Both the position numbers and the translations under genes were made by a program. Positions 16,638 to 24,258 of a stretch of 64,000 nt of DNA are shown piece after piece. Position 1 is the stretch's first letter; each line of letters begins with the position of its first letter. The notes beneath the pieces are model-generated. The model made no database searches. It was not told the origin of the DNA and worked only from the letters and a program-made list of their open reading frames with translations. This stretch comes from Eggerthellaceae bacterium (lineage in GTDB: Bacteria > Actinomycetota > Coriobacteriia > Coriobacteriales > Eggerthellaceae): assembly GCA_022791455.1 (NCBI GenBank), contig JAAVZC010000014.1, positions 1 through 64,000 on the forward strand, in the 5' to 3' direction.

Positions 16638-19582
16638 CGACGATAACCTCCTCCAGTATTTTCGGTCGCCTGGGGCATCCAGGGCTCAAAGTCTTGCGGT
16701 TCGTACCAAATGCCCTCGGGCTTTGATGATTTTGCGATTTCGACGCCGATTCCGCGAAGCGTGTAAGAGCCAATCGAAGGGTTGTAGGGCCCTTCTCGGC
16801 GCGCCAGCGCGTTGTAGTTGCACGTTGTCCAGCTCTTCCGGGCATCCATCCCCTCTTCGAGGAATTCCGGGTTCCAGAAGCGCTCCATGTAGCAGCAGCC
16901 AGGAGCAATGCCTTCCGTCACCCAGGCAATCGCGTAGATGCCGTCTTTGATCGCTTCGCTGGTCTCGCAGCGCGCCGACTTAATGTTTACCCAATCTCCC
17001 GTTTCGATGCCTCGTTCGGCGGCCGCTTGCGGGTCGATCCAGATTTCCGGCGCAGGATAGGTCTCGCGCAAGAACGGCGCGTTGCGCAACGTAGAGTGAT
17101 GGAAGAAGGGCAAGCGTCCGTTCGAGCAGAAGAGCGGGTACTTTGCCGCGATCTCCGGATCGGCGCTGTCGGCGGGCTCGATGTACTTCGGTAGCGGGAA
17201 ATAGTCCTCCGAAGCCGGCGGCAACTCGCCCCACACATCGGCGCCGTAACGTCCGCAGTGCACCAGCCAGTCATGGAAGATCATCTGTTTGCGAGGCAGC
17301 TCCTCGATATCCGACCAGTCCAGGGGCAGCCGTTCGTTCGTGGCAAAGAAGCCCTTGTACAGACCATCATCGTCGATCTTCTCGTTCGTGTAGTAGGTTT
17401 TCTCGCTCAAATCCCAGTATTCGTCCTCGGTCATGGGTTCCGCATAGGCACCCAGGGCCTTAGTCTCTTCCCAGGTCAGCTTCTCGCCCGTCTCGCCGTC
17501 CGTGGCACACATGTCCTCGATGAACTCATCGTAGTCGTAGATGCTGTAGTACTCATCGTCGTCGTAATAGACGTGATAGGCCCGTTCATCGTGATAGTTG
17601 TCCGCCAGACACTTGAAGTAGGTGCCGTAGATGAACCGGTCGTCCACGTCTTCGAACAACTGGGCGCACGCCACCTTTACGCCCGAGATAGTGCCGTGAG
17701 CGTCAGCCTTGAGGGTCATTTCCATCCACTCGGCAGTAGGCAAGATTACATCCGCCACCTCGAACGTGAACGAAGTGGGGTACATGTAATGGTGCACGGC
17801 GAAATCCAGGTTCTTGATGCCCTCCAGCCAACCGCCCATGTCGGCCACGGTGGCAAACTTGTTGCCCGAGCGCTCGATCCACACCTTCACCGGATACGGA
17901 TCCCCCGTGCGCATAGCCTCGCCGGCGCCGGCGTTAAGGCATTGGGCCCAGTAACCCAGTCCCTTGTGCTCGATATAGCCGAAGCGCTCCACCGCCGACT
18001 GATAGTTGTAGTACTCAAAGGGTTCAGGCAGCCCGTCATCTGCCAGCGGCCGCGGATTGCCGTAGGAATCCGTGGCATAGCGCTTCGGATTGCCGTCCTT
18101 GTCCACGTTGGGATTGAAGCAGCCGCGTTCAGTGCGGCTCATGTTCGACATGCGCCCCTTTTCAGAGCCCCAGCGATAGCGGGTGGAGCGCACCGAGGGA
18201 CCGTCCGCGCAACCGGATCCTGGCTTGTAGGTAGAACCCACCAGGATGTTGAGGATACACATCGCCATCGAACTCTCGCCCGAATTGATGTGCTGGTCGA
18301 TGGAAACGCCCGAAAGTATCGAACGACCTTCCCCGGCATTGCCGAACAAATCAAGGGCGCGCTCGATGTTGTCCACCGGACAATGGCACACTTCCGACGC
18401 GTACTCCAGCGTGAAGTCCTGCACGTACTCTCGTAAAAGCGTGAGCACCGTCTTGCACTGGATCACACGCCCGTCTTTCAGGGGCACGTCATAAACCCCC
18501 TCCAGCGCCGGGTTGTAGCTCGTTTCGTTTTCCGGCCCCAGCGGGAACGTGCGGGTCAGCTGCTGCGTTTTCTCATCGAAGTACACATAGGTCTCGCCGT
18601 TGGGGATCTCCACCCCCTCGACCATACTTGCGCGCAAAAGCGTGTAGTCGCCATCATCGGAATTCACCAGGAATGGCGCATTAGACCATTTCGTCACGAA
18701 CTCTTTGTCGTATTTTTCGTTGTCTATCAGCCACTTTATCCAGGCGTTCATCATGCAAACGTCAGTTCCGGCTCGCAGCGGCACCCACACGTCGGCACGG
18801 GCTGCATCGGTGGAAAAGCGCGGATCCACCACGATCGTCTTCATGCCCGCTTCGCGGCCTTTGACATAGTTGCGCCCGAAGGATGCCGGGGAGCAGGATG
18901 CTGGGCCCGCGCCCCACACCACTGCACAGGGGGACGGATGATGGGGGTTGAACACATCGGGGCCACCTGCATCGCCGATGGCGCCGGGGCGGCAGGCCCC
19001 CAGCATTCCGAAGCTCATGAACGTGCGGGGCATACTGCACTGGGCTGCACCCGGCTCGAAGGTATTGCCGGCGCCCCAGTAGTACATAAATCCCAACGTG
19101 TCAGCCAATTTGGGATTTCCGCCGCCACCGCAGGTGATAAGCAGGCCGTTGCGACCGGTCTTTTTGGCCATGTTGTCCAGCGCGCCGGCCACCATGTCCA
19201 CCGCTTCTTCCCAGCTGATGCGCTCCCAGGTGTTGTCCACTCCTCGTTCGCCGATGCGCTTCATAGGGTACTTCGTGCGATTCGGGTGATAGAGCGCCTG
19301 CACGCCGCTCAAGCCCTTGGCGCACATGCGACCGCCCGTATTGAAATCATCTGGGTTGCCGCGCACTTTCTGCACCACCCCGTTACGAATGGTAACGATC
19401 ACCGCGCAGTCGCGAGGACACGCACGGCAGAACGTCTTCTGTTCCACCACCTCGTCCTGGCCGTCGGCATACGCCTTCTCGGTCGGCTTTATGGCAGCAG
19501 CACTTACTCCAGCAGCAACGGCCGCCCCCGCGAACGCTGAGAGCTTCATGAAGCTACGCCTTGTGAGATCCGATATCGCCAT
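16634..19582 (-). CDS. DMSO-reductase-family molybdopterin oxidoreductase, catalytic subunit, module 3
   Basis: This 982-residue enzyme is the longest of the four. It has a Tat signal (TRRSFMKLSAFAGAAVAAG), a cluster site CRACPRDC...MCAKG (about 52-90), CGGGGNP, FEPGAAQCSMPR (about 177), and WVPLRAGTD. At about residue 201 it has AIGD where the other three copies have S-(M/I)-A-D, so a serine that might ligate Mo is alanine here while the Asp is kept. The C-terminal domain contains YPLFCSNGRLPFFHHSTLR. It is exported with its ferredoxin partner and acts outside the membrane. GGAGG is present before the ATG. The substrate is unknown and may differ from the other modules. Confidence 0.92.
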   Translation of the reverse strand: MAISDLTRRSFMKLSAFAGAAVAAGVSAAAIKPTEKAYADGQDEVVEQKTFCRACPRDCAVIVTIRNGVVQKVRGNPDDFNTGGRMCAKGLSGVQALYHPNRTKYPMKRIGERGVDNTWERISWEEAVDMVAGALDNMAKKTGRNGLLITCGGGGNPKLADTLGFMYYWGAGNTFEPGAAQCSMPRTFMSFGMLGACRPGAIGDAGGPDVFNPHHPSPCAVVWGAGPASCSPASFGRNYVKGREAGMKTIVVDPRFSTDAARADVWVPLRAGTDVCMMNAWIKWLIDNEKYDKEFVTKWSNAPFLVNSDDGDYTLLRASMVEGVEIPNGETYVYFDEKTQQLTRTFPLGPENETSYNPALEGVYDVPLKDGRVIQCKTVLTLLREYVQDFTLEYASEVCHCPVDNIERALDLFGNAGEGRSILSGVSIDQHINSGESSMAMCILNILVGSTYKPGSGCADGPSVRSTRYRWGSEKGRMSNMSRTERGCFNPNVDKDGNPKRYATDSYGNPRPLADDGLPEPFEYYNYQSAVERFGYIEHKGLGYWAQCLNAGAGEAMRTGDPYPVKVWIERSGNKFATVADMGGWLEGIKNLDFAVHHYMYPTSFTFEVADVILPTAEWMEMTLKADAHGTISGVKVACAQLFEDVDDRFIYGTYFKCLADNYHDERAYHVYYDDDEYYSIYDYDEFIEDMCATDGETGEKLTWEETKALGAYAEPMTEDEYWDLSEKTYYTNEKIDDDGLYKGFFATNERLPLDWSDIEELPRKQMIFHDWLVHCGRYGADVWGELPPASEDYFPLPKYIEPADSADPEIAAKYPLFCSNGRLPFFHHSTLRNAPFLRETYPAPEIWIDPQAAAERGIETGDWVNIKSARCETSEAIKDGIYAIAWVTEGIAPGCCYMERFWNPEFLEEGMDARKSWTTCNYNALARREGPYNPSIGSYTLRGIGVEIAKSSKPEGIWYEPQDFEPWMPQATENTGGGYRR

Positions 19583-19659
19583 AAACTTCCTCCTTTTCTC
19601 TCTTCTTCTCTCCCGCTTTTACCAGCGGCTTTCAATACAACGCTGCGCAATCCGGAATG

Positions 19660-20487
19660 CTACGCAACGCGGTATTCACGTAAGAACGCACGGCCCTCCT
19701 CAGTTACCTGCCAATAGGAGCCGTTCCAGGCAACCATCCCCGCCTTGTCCAATTTGTCCATATAGGAGCTGGGCTGAATGGGCTGGCGCGATCCTTCATC
19801 GAAGCCCAAAATGCCCGTTCCTCGGAAATGCTCAACCACATCGCCCATAAATCGGGGCGCCTCGCAGAACGCCAGGACCTGCAGAAGGGCTTCGGTTTTG
19901 TCCGGGCTTCCTTCGAGCAGAGCTCGCATGCGAGACGCAGGGCTGAATTCCGCAAGAACACGCTTTCCCACCTCGGTGGTGACAACGCGCCAATCGCAAA
20001 CCAGCAGATCAAGGTCTTCAGGGTCGAGCCCTTCCTCTACCGCCCGCTGCTTAGCCGCCTCCGTCAGCACCTCGCCGTCTTCGTCAAGTTCAATCTCCTC
20101 CAGGGCCCCGGTGCGCAGAAGCAAGTGAACGTAGCGCCGCTCGCTCTGGCGATTGCGGTGGAATTCCGCGAATTCGCGCACATGGGCCTCGATTTCCGGG
20201 TAGGTTTTCTCCTCCTGGCAAAACACCAGCAGCCCATAAAGGATGTCCCGAAACGTTCCGCGCCGCCCCAGGCATTCCAGCGTGGCCGACACCCGGTCAT
20301 CAGGGCTCATCGATTCCAGCTTTTTCCTGTAGTCGCATGCTTCAATGCTGCCTCCAGGCATCTGCGCCGGAAGGCGAGAAGGCGCAGCTTCGCGCCTGTC
20401 CCCTTGCAAAAACGCATTCATCTGGTCTGCCACCGTGGCGCCAAATTCGTACATTTCTCCATCGTTAATAGGCGACCCTTGGCCCAT
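19660..20487 (-). CDS. Unrecognised soluble protein heading module 3 (winged-helix-like C-terminus)
   Basis: This is 275 residues with no membrane helix. Unit one: ILYGLLVFCQEEKTYPEIEAHV...YVHLLLRTGALEE. Unit two: LLQVLAFCEAPRFMGDVVEHF...PSSYMDKLDKAGMVAWNGSYWQVTEEGRAFL. Both end in a hydrophobic helix and a Gly turn, as in a winged helix. The protein is the counterpart of those heading modules 1, 2 and 4. The ATG at 20487 is preferred because GAGGAG lies eight bases before it; a start 14 codons earlier has no such signal. It precedes the catalytic gene by 77 bp and is divergent from a LuxR-type regulator. Function is unknown. Confidence 0.75.
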   Translation of the reverse strand: MGQGSPINDGEMYEFGATVADQMNAFLQGDRREAAPSRLPAQMPGGSIEACDYRKKLESMSPDDRVSATLECLGRRGTFRDILYGLLVFCQEEKTYPEIEAHVREFAEFHRNRQSERRYVHLLLRTGALEEIELDEDGEVLTEAAKQRAVEEGLDPEDLDLLVCDWRVVTTEVGKRVLAEFSPASRMRALLEGSPDKTEALLQVLAFCEAPRFMGDVVEHFRGTGILGFDEGSRQPIQPSSYMDKLDKAGMVAWNGSYWQVTEEGRAFLREYRVA

Positions 20488-20607
20488 GATTGGCTCTCCT
20501 CTCACTGCGCAAGCCCCTGCAGCCATCACCGCTCTTCACTGCGGCGAGGCACGCACTTGACTATTCGCAATATAAAAAGGAGTGCCCATTTTGTAGTCAC
20601 CAACCAG

Positions 20608-20660
20608 TTGGGTAATCTTCTGATCTGGGGTTTTATTTGTGGGTAAAAAATTACCCAATC
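20608..20660. promoter_or_regulatory. Repeated TTGGGTAA palindromes in the module 3 / LuxR divergent region
   Basis: TTGGGTAATC (20608-20617) and its inverse TTACCCAATC-type site (20651-20660) lie in the 294-bp divergent gap, and TGGGTAA-AAAA-TTACCCA (20640-20657) is a perfect inverted repeat. A smaller CCAAC-CA-GTTGG palindrome is at 20600-20611. These are candidate sites for the adjoining LuxR-type protein. The rest of the gap (20488-20781) shows nothing else. Confidence 0.45.
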
Positions 20661-20781
20661 TCAGAAACGCCCTGAAAAAAGAATCTTGCCAAAAGCCCAC
20701 CGACAAACCTTTATCATTTTGCCCAGAGAAAGAGGAGAAGAGGGATCGGGCCCAAAAGGGGCGCAAAGGGGCTTTATTGGG

Positions 20782-22266
20782 ATGATGGATAACCGGGACG
20801 AGAGAACTGCTTTCGCAAGAATCTTCGCGCTTCGAACTGCACGCGTAGCAGGGATGGCGGCCATTTGGCCCCTCCTCTTTAACCAACTACTTTTTCCCGT
20901 TTCCTTTACCTATAACCGCACAAATGACCCCGACGTGTTTGGGTTTCACCTTGCCTTTTCGATTCTCACAATCCTCATCACCGCAGCTTTGGCTAAAGGC
21001 AGCCAGAGTGTCGATCGCCTAGTGCTCTCCAACAATAAGCTGGTAGCGCTGTTGGGTGCTTTTGGTTTCGCGGGAATTATGTTCACTTCCCATTGCAATC
21101 TCTCTTCCCCGGCAGGACAAACGCTCATTGGCATCGGCGTAAGCTTCGTGGCTATCTACATTCCTGTCCATTTTTTGTTCTGGATACGTCAATACGCCCG
21201 TTCCGATCAGGAAACAGTCGCCTGCGATATGAGCCTTTCCCTGATCCTGTTCTGTGTTGTACGGGGGGTGCGGCTCACCCTTGGTATCTATTCGCTCTAC
21301 GTAACCCTTGCGTGCTTTGTGATCTCGTCGGTTCTGGCCCTTGCGATGCCCCCTTATTCGGCCATGGGAGAATTGCGAGAACGCACCTCACTCAGGCAGA
21401 TCCCCTTGCAATTCCTCGTGCCTTGCTTTTTCTTCATCATTATCTGCAATTGCGGCATTATCCTTTTCAATGGGCAAGCTCAATTCCAATCGGAGCCGCC
21501 CAATCGAGCCTTTCTCTACTTGGCCGCAGGGGCATTTTTTGCGCTCACCGCTTGCGCTTCGGCACTCATGGAGAGACATCAGCGCACAAAGTTCCTCTCG
21601 GCTTTTGGATTCGCCGGCGTTTCCCTGTTCTTTATTGGCGCCGTCTTTATTGCTGGAATGCTTTCCCTCGACAAGCTGAATGGAGGCACAGTGCCCCTCC
21701 TGGCCTCGAACGTGGTAATGGCCGGCTGGACATGCATCGAGATAACGCGCACCGCATCTGAAAGACGCACTTCGGCCACGCTTCCGGCCGCAATCGCGCT
21801 CTGCCTCATCGTCGAGGTGCCACGAATGGCGCGCTCCCTCATCATGTACTCCAGTAATTATTTCTCGACCGAACTCGGGACGATTCAAATGCTGGCCCTC
21901 ACCGCTATCCCGGCGCTCATCGTCGAGATAGTCGTTGTCGCAACGCTCATTCGCTACTTCACCAAAAACCATAACGGGACGGCAAGCACGAGTAGTCGGA
22001 GCCAAGACAACGACTCAACCGAAGCAGCAAAGGAAGCCATGCTGGATATGGCCATCCACCAGATGGCCCGCAAGTACAACCTTTCCCGACGAGAAATCGA
22101 AGTGCTCATCGCGTCTACTCACACCGACAATGCCCAGCAGATTGCAGACGAGCTCTTTATCGCCAAAAGCACTGTCTATACGCACTTAAAGCGCATCTAC
22201 GCAAAGATCGGCGTCCACAGCCGATCAGAAATGATCGCCGCACTGCACCAGAGCAGCCAGGAATAG
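20782..22266 (+). CDS. LuxR-family transcriptional regulator with polytopic membrane sensor domain (beside module 3)
   Basis: This is 494 residues: about 11-12 hydrophobic helices (residues 15-415), a short linker, then a LuxR/GerE helix-turn-helix with LSRREIEVLIASTHTDNAQQIADELFIAKSTVYTHLKRIYAKIGVHSRSEM (about 430-485). The membrane part probably binds a module-specific ligand and the HTH binds the divergent promoter of module 3. The first of two adjacent ATGs (20782) is taken, with AAAGGGG ten bases upstream; an in-frame ATG 32 codons earlier lies in the likely control region. The gene is less GC-rich than its neighbours and starts with a run of Arg/Ala before the first helix. A terminator follows at 22278-22314. 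Confidence 0.88.
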   Translation: MMDNRDERTAFARIFALRTARVAGMAAIWPLLFNQLLFPVSFTYNRTNDPDVFGFHLAFSILTILITAALAKGSQSVDRLVLSNNKLVALLGAFGFAGIMFTSHCNLSSPAGQTLIGIGVSFVAIYIPVHFLFWIRQYARSDQETVACDMSLSLILFCVVRGVRLTLGIYSLYVTLACFVISSVLALAMPPYSAMGELRERTSLRQIPLQFLVPCFFFIIICNCGIILFNGQAQFQSEPPNRAFLYLAAGAFFALTACASALMERHQRTKFLSAFGFAGVSLFFIGAVFIAGMLSLDKLNGGTVPLLASNVVMAGWTCIEITRTASERRTSATLPAAIALCLIVEVPRMARSLIMYSSNYFSTELGTIQMLALTAIPALIVEIVVVATLIRYFTKNHNGTASTSSRSQDNDSTEAAKEAMLDMAIHQMARKYNLSRREIEVLIASTHTDNAQQIADELFIAKSTVYTHLKRIYAKIGVHSRSEMIAALHQSSQE

Positions 22267-22277
22267 AGATCCAAATG

Positions 22278-22314
22278 GCCTAAGGTATACGCTTTATATA
22301 CTTTAGGCTATTTT
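22278..22314 (+). terminator. Terminator of the LuxR-type regulator beside module 3
   Basis: A 12-bp stem with one G-T pair (22278-22289 with 22297-22308) is followed by TATTTT on the plus strand, 11 bp past the stop codon. Confidence 0.8.
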
Positions 22315-22363
22315 GATCTTCGCTCGCCGGCCCCTCCCCTCTTAACTGCACCCCTAAATAGCG

Positions 22364-22393
22364 AAGTGCCCCGGTGGAGGGACCGGGGCACTT
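22364..22393 (-). terminator. Terminator of the second napG/napH-like operon
   Basis: A perfect 12-bp stem (22364-22375 with 22382-22393, loop GGAGGG) lies 34 bp past the napH-like stop. The following T-run on the minus strand is weak (CGCTATTTAG), so efficiency is uncertain. Confidence 0.65.
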
Positions 22394-22427
22394 CTTCAAG
22401 AGAGGGAGGACGTGATGGGGAGGGGGG

Positions 22428-23459
22428 TTACGCTTCCACCAAGTCTTCGTCGAGGATGGCTTCTTGGGCGGCCATGGCCGGGGACGGATCGCGCTCGATA
22501 GCCGGCGCACCAGCCTTCTTGCGGGGCAAGAACGGGAAGGTGATAGCGCCCGCCGGACACACTTCCTTGCACTTGCCGCACTTAGAGCACTCGGGGATGT
22601 CGCTGCAGTGGGGGTCAAGCAGCTCCGGGCACGCATCCACGCAGGCGTGGCAGTCGATACCGCGGCTGCGCAGGCACTTCTCCTCGCTCACCTGCGGCTT
22701 GAAGAACTTGTTGCCGGTGGAGATAAGCGACATGAGCGCCGAGATGGGGCACAGCTTATGGCACCATTTGCGCAGCACCACCAGCTCCAAGATCAGGATG
22801 ATGGGGAAAATGATGAGCCCCCAGCTGGTCTCGTTGAACTGGAACAAGTGCCACACCCCAATGAAGGTGGCGAAAGTAAGACCGATGGGGCACACCAGGC
22901 AAAACACCGGGAACCCGAAGATGGCGGCAGAGGCCAGCGCACCGCCCAGCACCGCAAAGCGGGTGTCCAGCTTGAAGCCGTCACGCTTGCCGCCGCACGG
23001 AGCAAGAGCGCCGCAGCTGCTGCAGGAGTGGCCGCAGCCCTCAAGCGAGGCCTTCTCTTCCTTGGTCAGGGCCACCGAGGCCTTCGCGCCGGCGGGAACG
23101 GCCTCGCCAGCCGAAACGTCGGCAGAAGCAGCCTCGTCGGCCTTCGCGGCCTTCTTCGCACCCTTCTTCTTGGAGGGGCGGAACAGTGCCTGCAGCATGG
23201 GAGTGGGGCACAGCCACGCGCAGAAGGCTTTGCCCACCAGCAGAATGGCGGCAATAACCACCAGCAGCAGAATGAACGGGTGCAGCATGAACTGGTGCAA
23301 CCCCAGCATGACCTCAAGGGCGCCTACCGGGCACAAAAGCGCAATGGACTCGAATCCGATGGCAGAAAGCGTGCCAGTGGCGGCATTGGTGGCCAGCGAT
23401 ACAGCCACGGCAACGAACACCGCGGCAACGGTGATCTTGCGGATAGTGGAGGGTTTCAT
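22428..23459 (-). CDS. NapH-like polyferredoxin membrane protein, second copy
   Basis: This 343-residue protein has about five membrane helices, cysteine loops LCPVG (about 44) and FCAWLCPTP (about 81), and C-terminal ferredoxin sites IDCHACVDACP and CSKCGKCKEVCP (about 270-305). Like the copy at 4992 it has a Cys-rich loop between helices (EGCGHSCSSCGALAPCGGKRDG, about 140-160, written here as spaced key residues C, C, C, C followed by GGKRDG). It should receive electrons from quinol and feed the NapG-like partner, whose stop abuts this start. A molybdenum module is not directly attached, but its promoter shares motifs with module 4. Confidence 0.87.
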   Translation of the reverse strand: MKPSTIRKITVAAVFVAVAVSLATNAATGTLSAIGFESIALLCPVGALEVMLGLHQFMLHPFILLLVVIAAILLVGKAFCAWLCPTPMLQALFRPSKKKGAKKAAKADEAASADVSAGEAVPAGAKASVALTKEEKASLEGCGHSCSSCGALAPCGGKRDGFKLDTRFAVLGGALASAAIFGFPVFCLVCPIGLTFATFIGVWHLFQFNETSWGLIIFPIILILELVVLRKWCHKLCPISALMSLISTGNKFFKPQVSEEKCLRSRGIDCHACVDACPELLDPHCSDIPECSKCGKCKEVCPAGAITFPFLPRKKAGAPAIERDPSPAMAAQEAILDEDLVEA

Positions 23460-24068
23460 TTAGTTCCCCCTTTCCACATTCACGCCACGGCGGCGCGAAC
23501 CGGAATAGCTCATGAACGTGGCAGACGGGCAGGCGTACTCGCACGCGCCGCAGCCGTTGCACAGGCTCTCGTCGATGACGGGACGGTTGTTCTGGTTCAA
23601 GGTAATGGCACCGTAGGGGCAGGCCTCCACGCACTTCACGCAGCCGCCCTGCTTCCAGGCGATGCACTCCTGCTCGTCGATGACGGCAACGCCCAGCTTC
23701 TCCGCCTCGGGGTTGAAGGGCAGAAGCGCTTGCGTGGGGCACACCTCAATGCAGCGGTTGCAGAAGTCGCAGTAGCCCTTGTGGAAATCCATGTAGGGCG
23801 TGCGCACGTTCATCAGGCCGTCTTCCAGCGCGGCAATGGACACGCACTGCTGCGGGCACACGCTGCGGCACTTGTCGCATTTCAGGCATGCGCCCAAAAA
23901 GCGGTCGTCGTCCTGGCCGCCGGGCAGGCGCACCAAAACATTTTCGCCGGCAAACGCCTTGCCGACTCCTCCAATGGCGATCATCGCTGCAACGCACCCA
24001 GCGCCGGCAATCAGGCCGCGGCGGCTGACGGTGGTCTTCTCAGCTTGGGGGGTTTCCTCTGTTCCCAC
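23460..24068 (-). CDS. NapG-like exported ferredoxin, second copy (Tat signal)
   Basis: This 202-residue protein has a twin-arginine signal (SRRGLIAGAGCVAAMIAIGG) and four cysteine groups: CLKCDKCRSVCP (about 58), CDFCNRCIEVCP (about 100), CVKCVEACP (about 143) and CNGCGACEYACP (about 168). All have normal spacing, unlike the third group of the copy at 6027. It is expected on the outer membrane face, taking electrons from the NapH-like partner. GGAGG precedes the start. Upstream lies a 190-bp gap with a motif pair also found before module 4, which suggests that it is made together with that module. Confidence 0.87.
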   Translation of the reverse strand: MGTEETPQAEKTTVSRRGLIAGAGCVAAMIAIGGVGKAFAGENVLVRLPGGQDDDRFLGACLKCDKCRSVCPQQCVSIAALEDGLMNVRTPYMDFHKGYCDFCNRCIEVCPTQALLPFNPEAEKLGVAVIDEQECIAWKQGGCVKCVEACPYGAITLNQNNRPVIDESLCNGCGACEYACPSATFMSYSGSRRRGVNVERGN

Positions 24069-24180
24069 GATCGCACCCCTCCTTCTCCCTGCGATTTACC
24101 CGCGCCCACAGGCCACTCCTCAGGCCGCGCGGACGCATCCAATAGGATGATTTTGGCTTTCGCAGGCGTGCGAAGGAAGG

Positions 24181-24228
24181 TTCAAGTCGCACTATTTTGG
24201 GGATTTTTCGGATGGTGCATTCTGCACC
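24181..24228 (-). promoter_or_regulatory. Two-part control motif upstream of napGH copy 2
   Basis: The block TTCAAGTCGCACTATTTTG (24181-24199) and the palindrome GGTGCA-TTC-TGCACC (24214-24228) lie about 113 bp before the napG-like start. Nearly the same pair, with nearly the same spacing, occurs before module 4 (31632-31680). A common regulator is likely, and the LuxR-type protein encoded just upstream is the obvious candidate. Confidence 0.55.
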
Positions 24229-24258
24229 GGTTCGGCATTTTCCCAGTTCAGACGTGAA

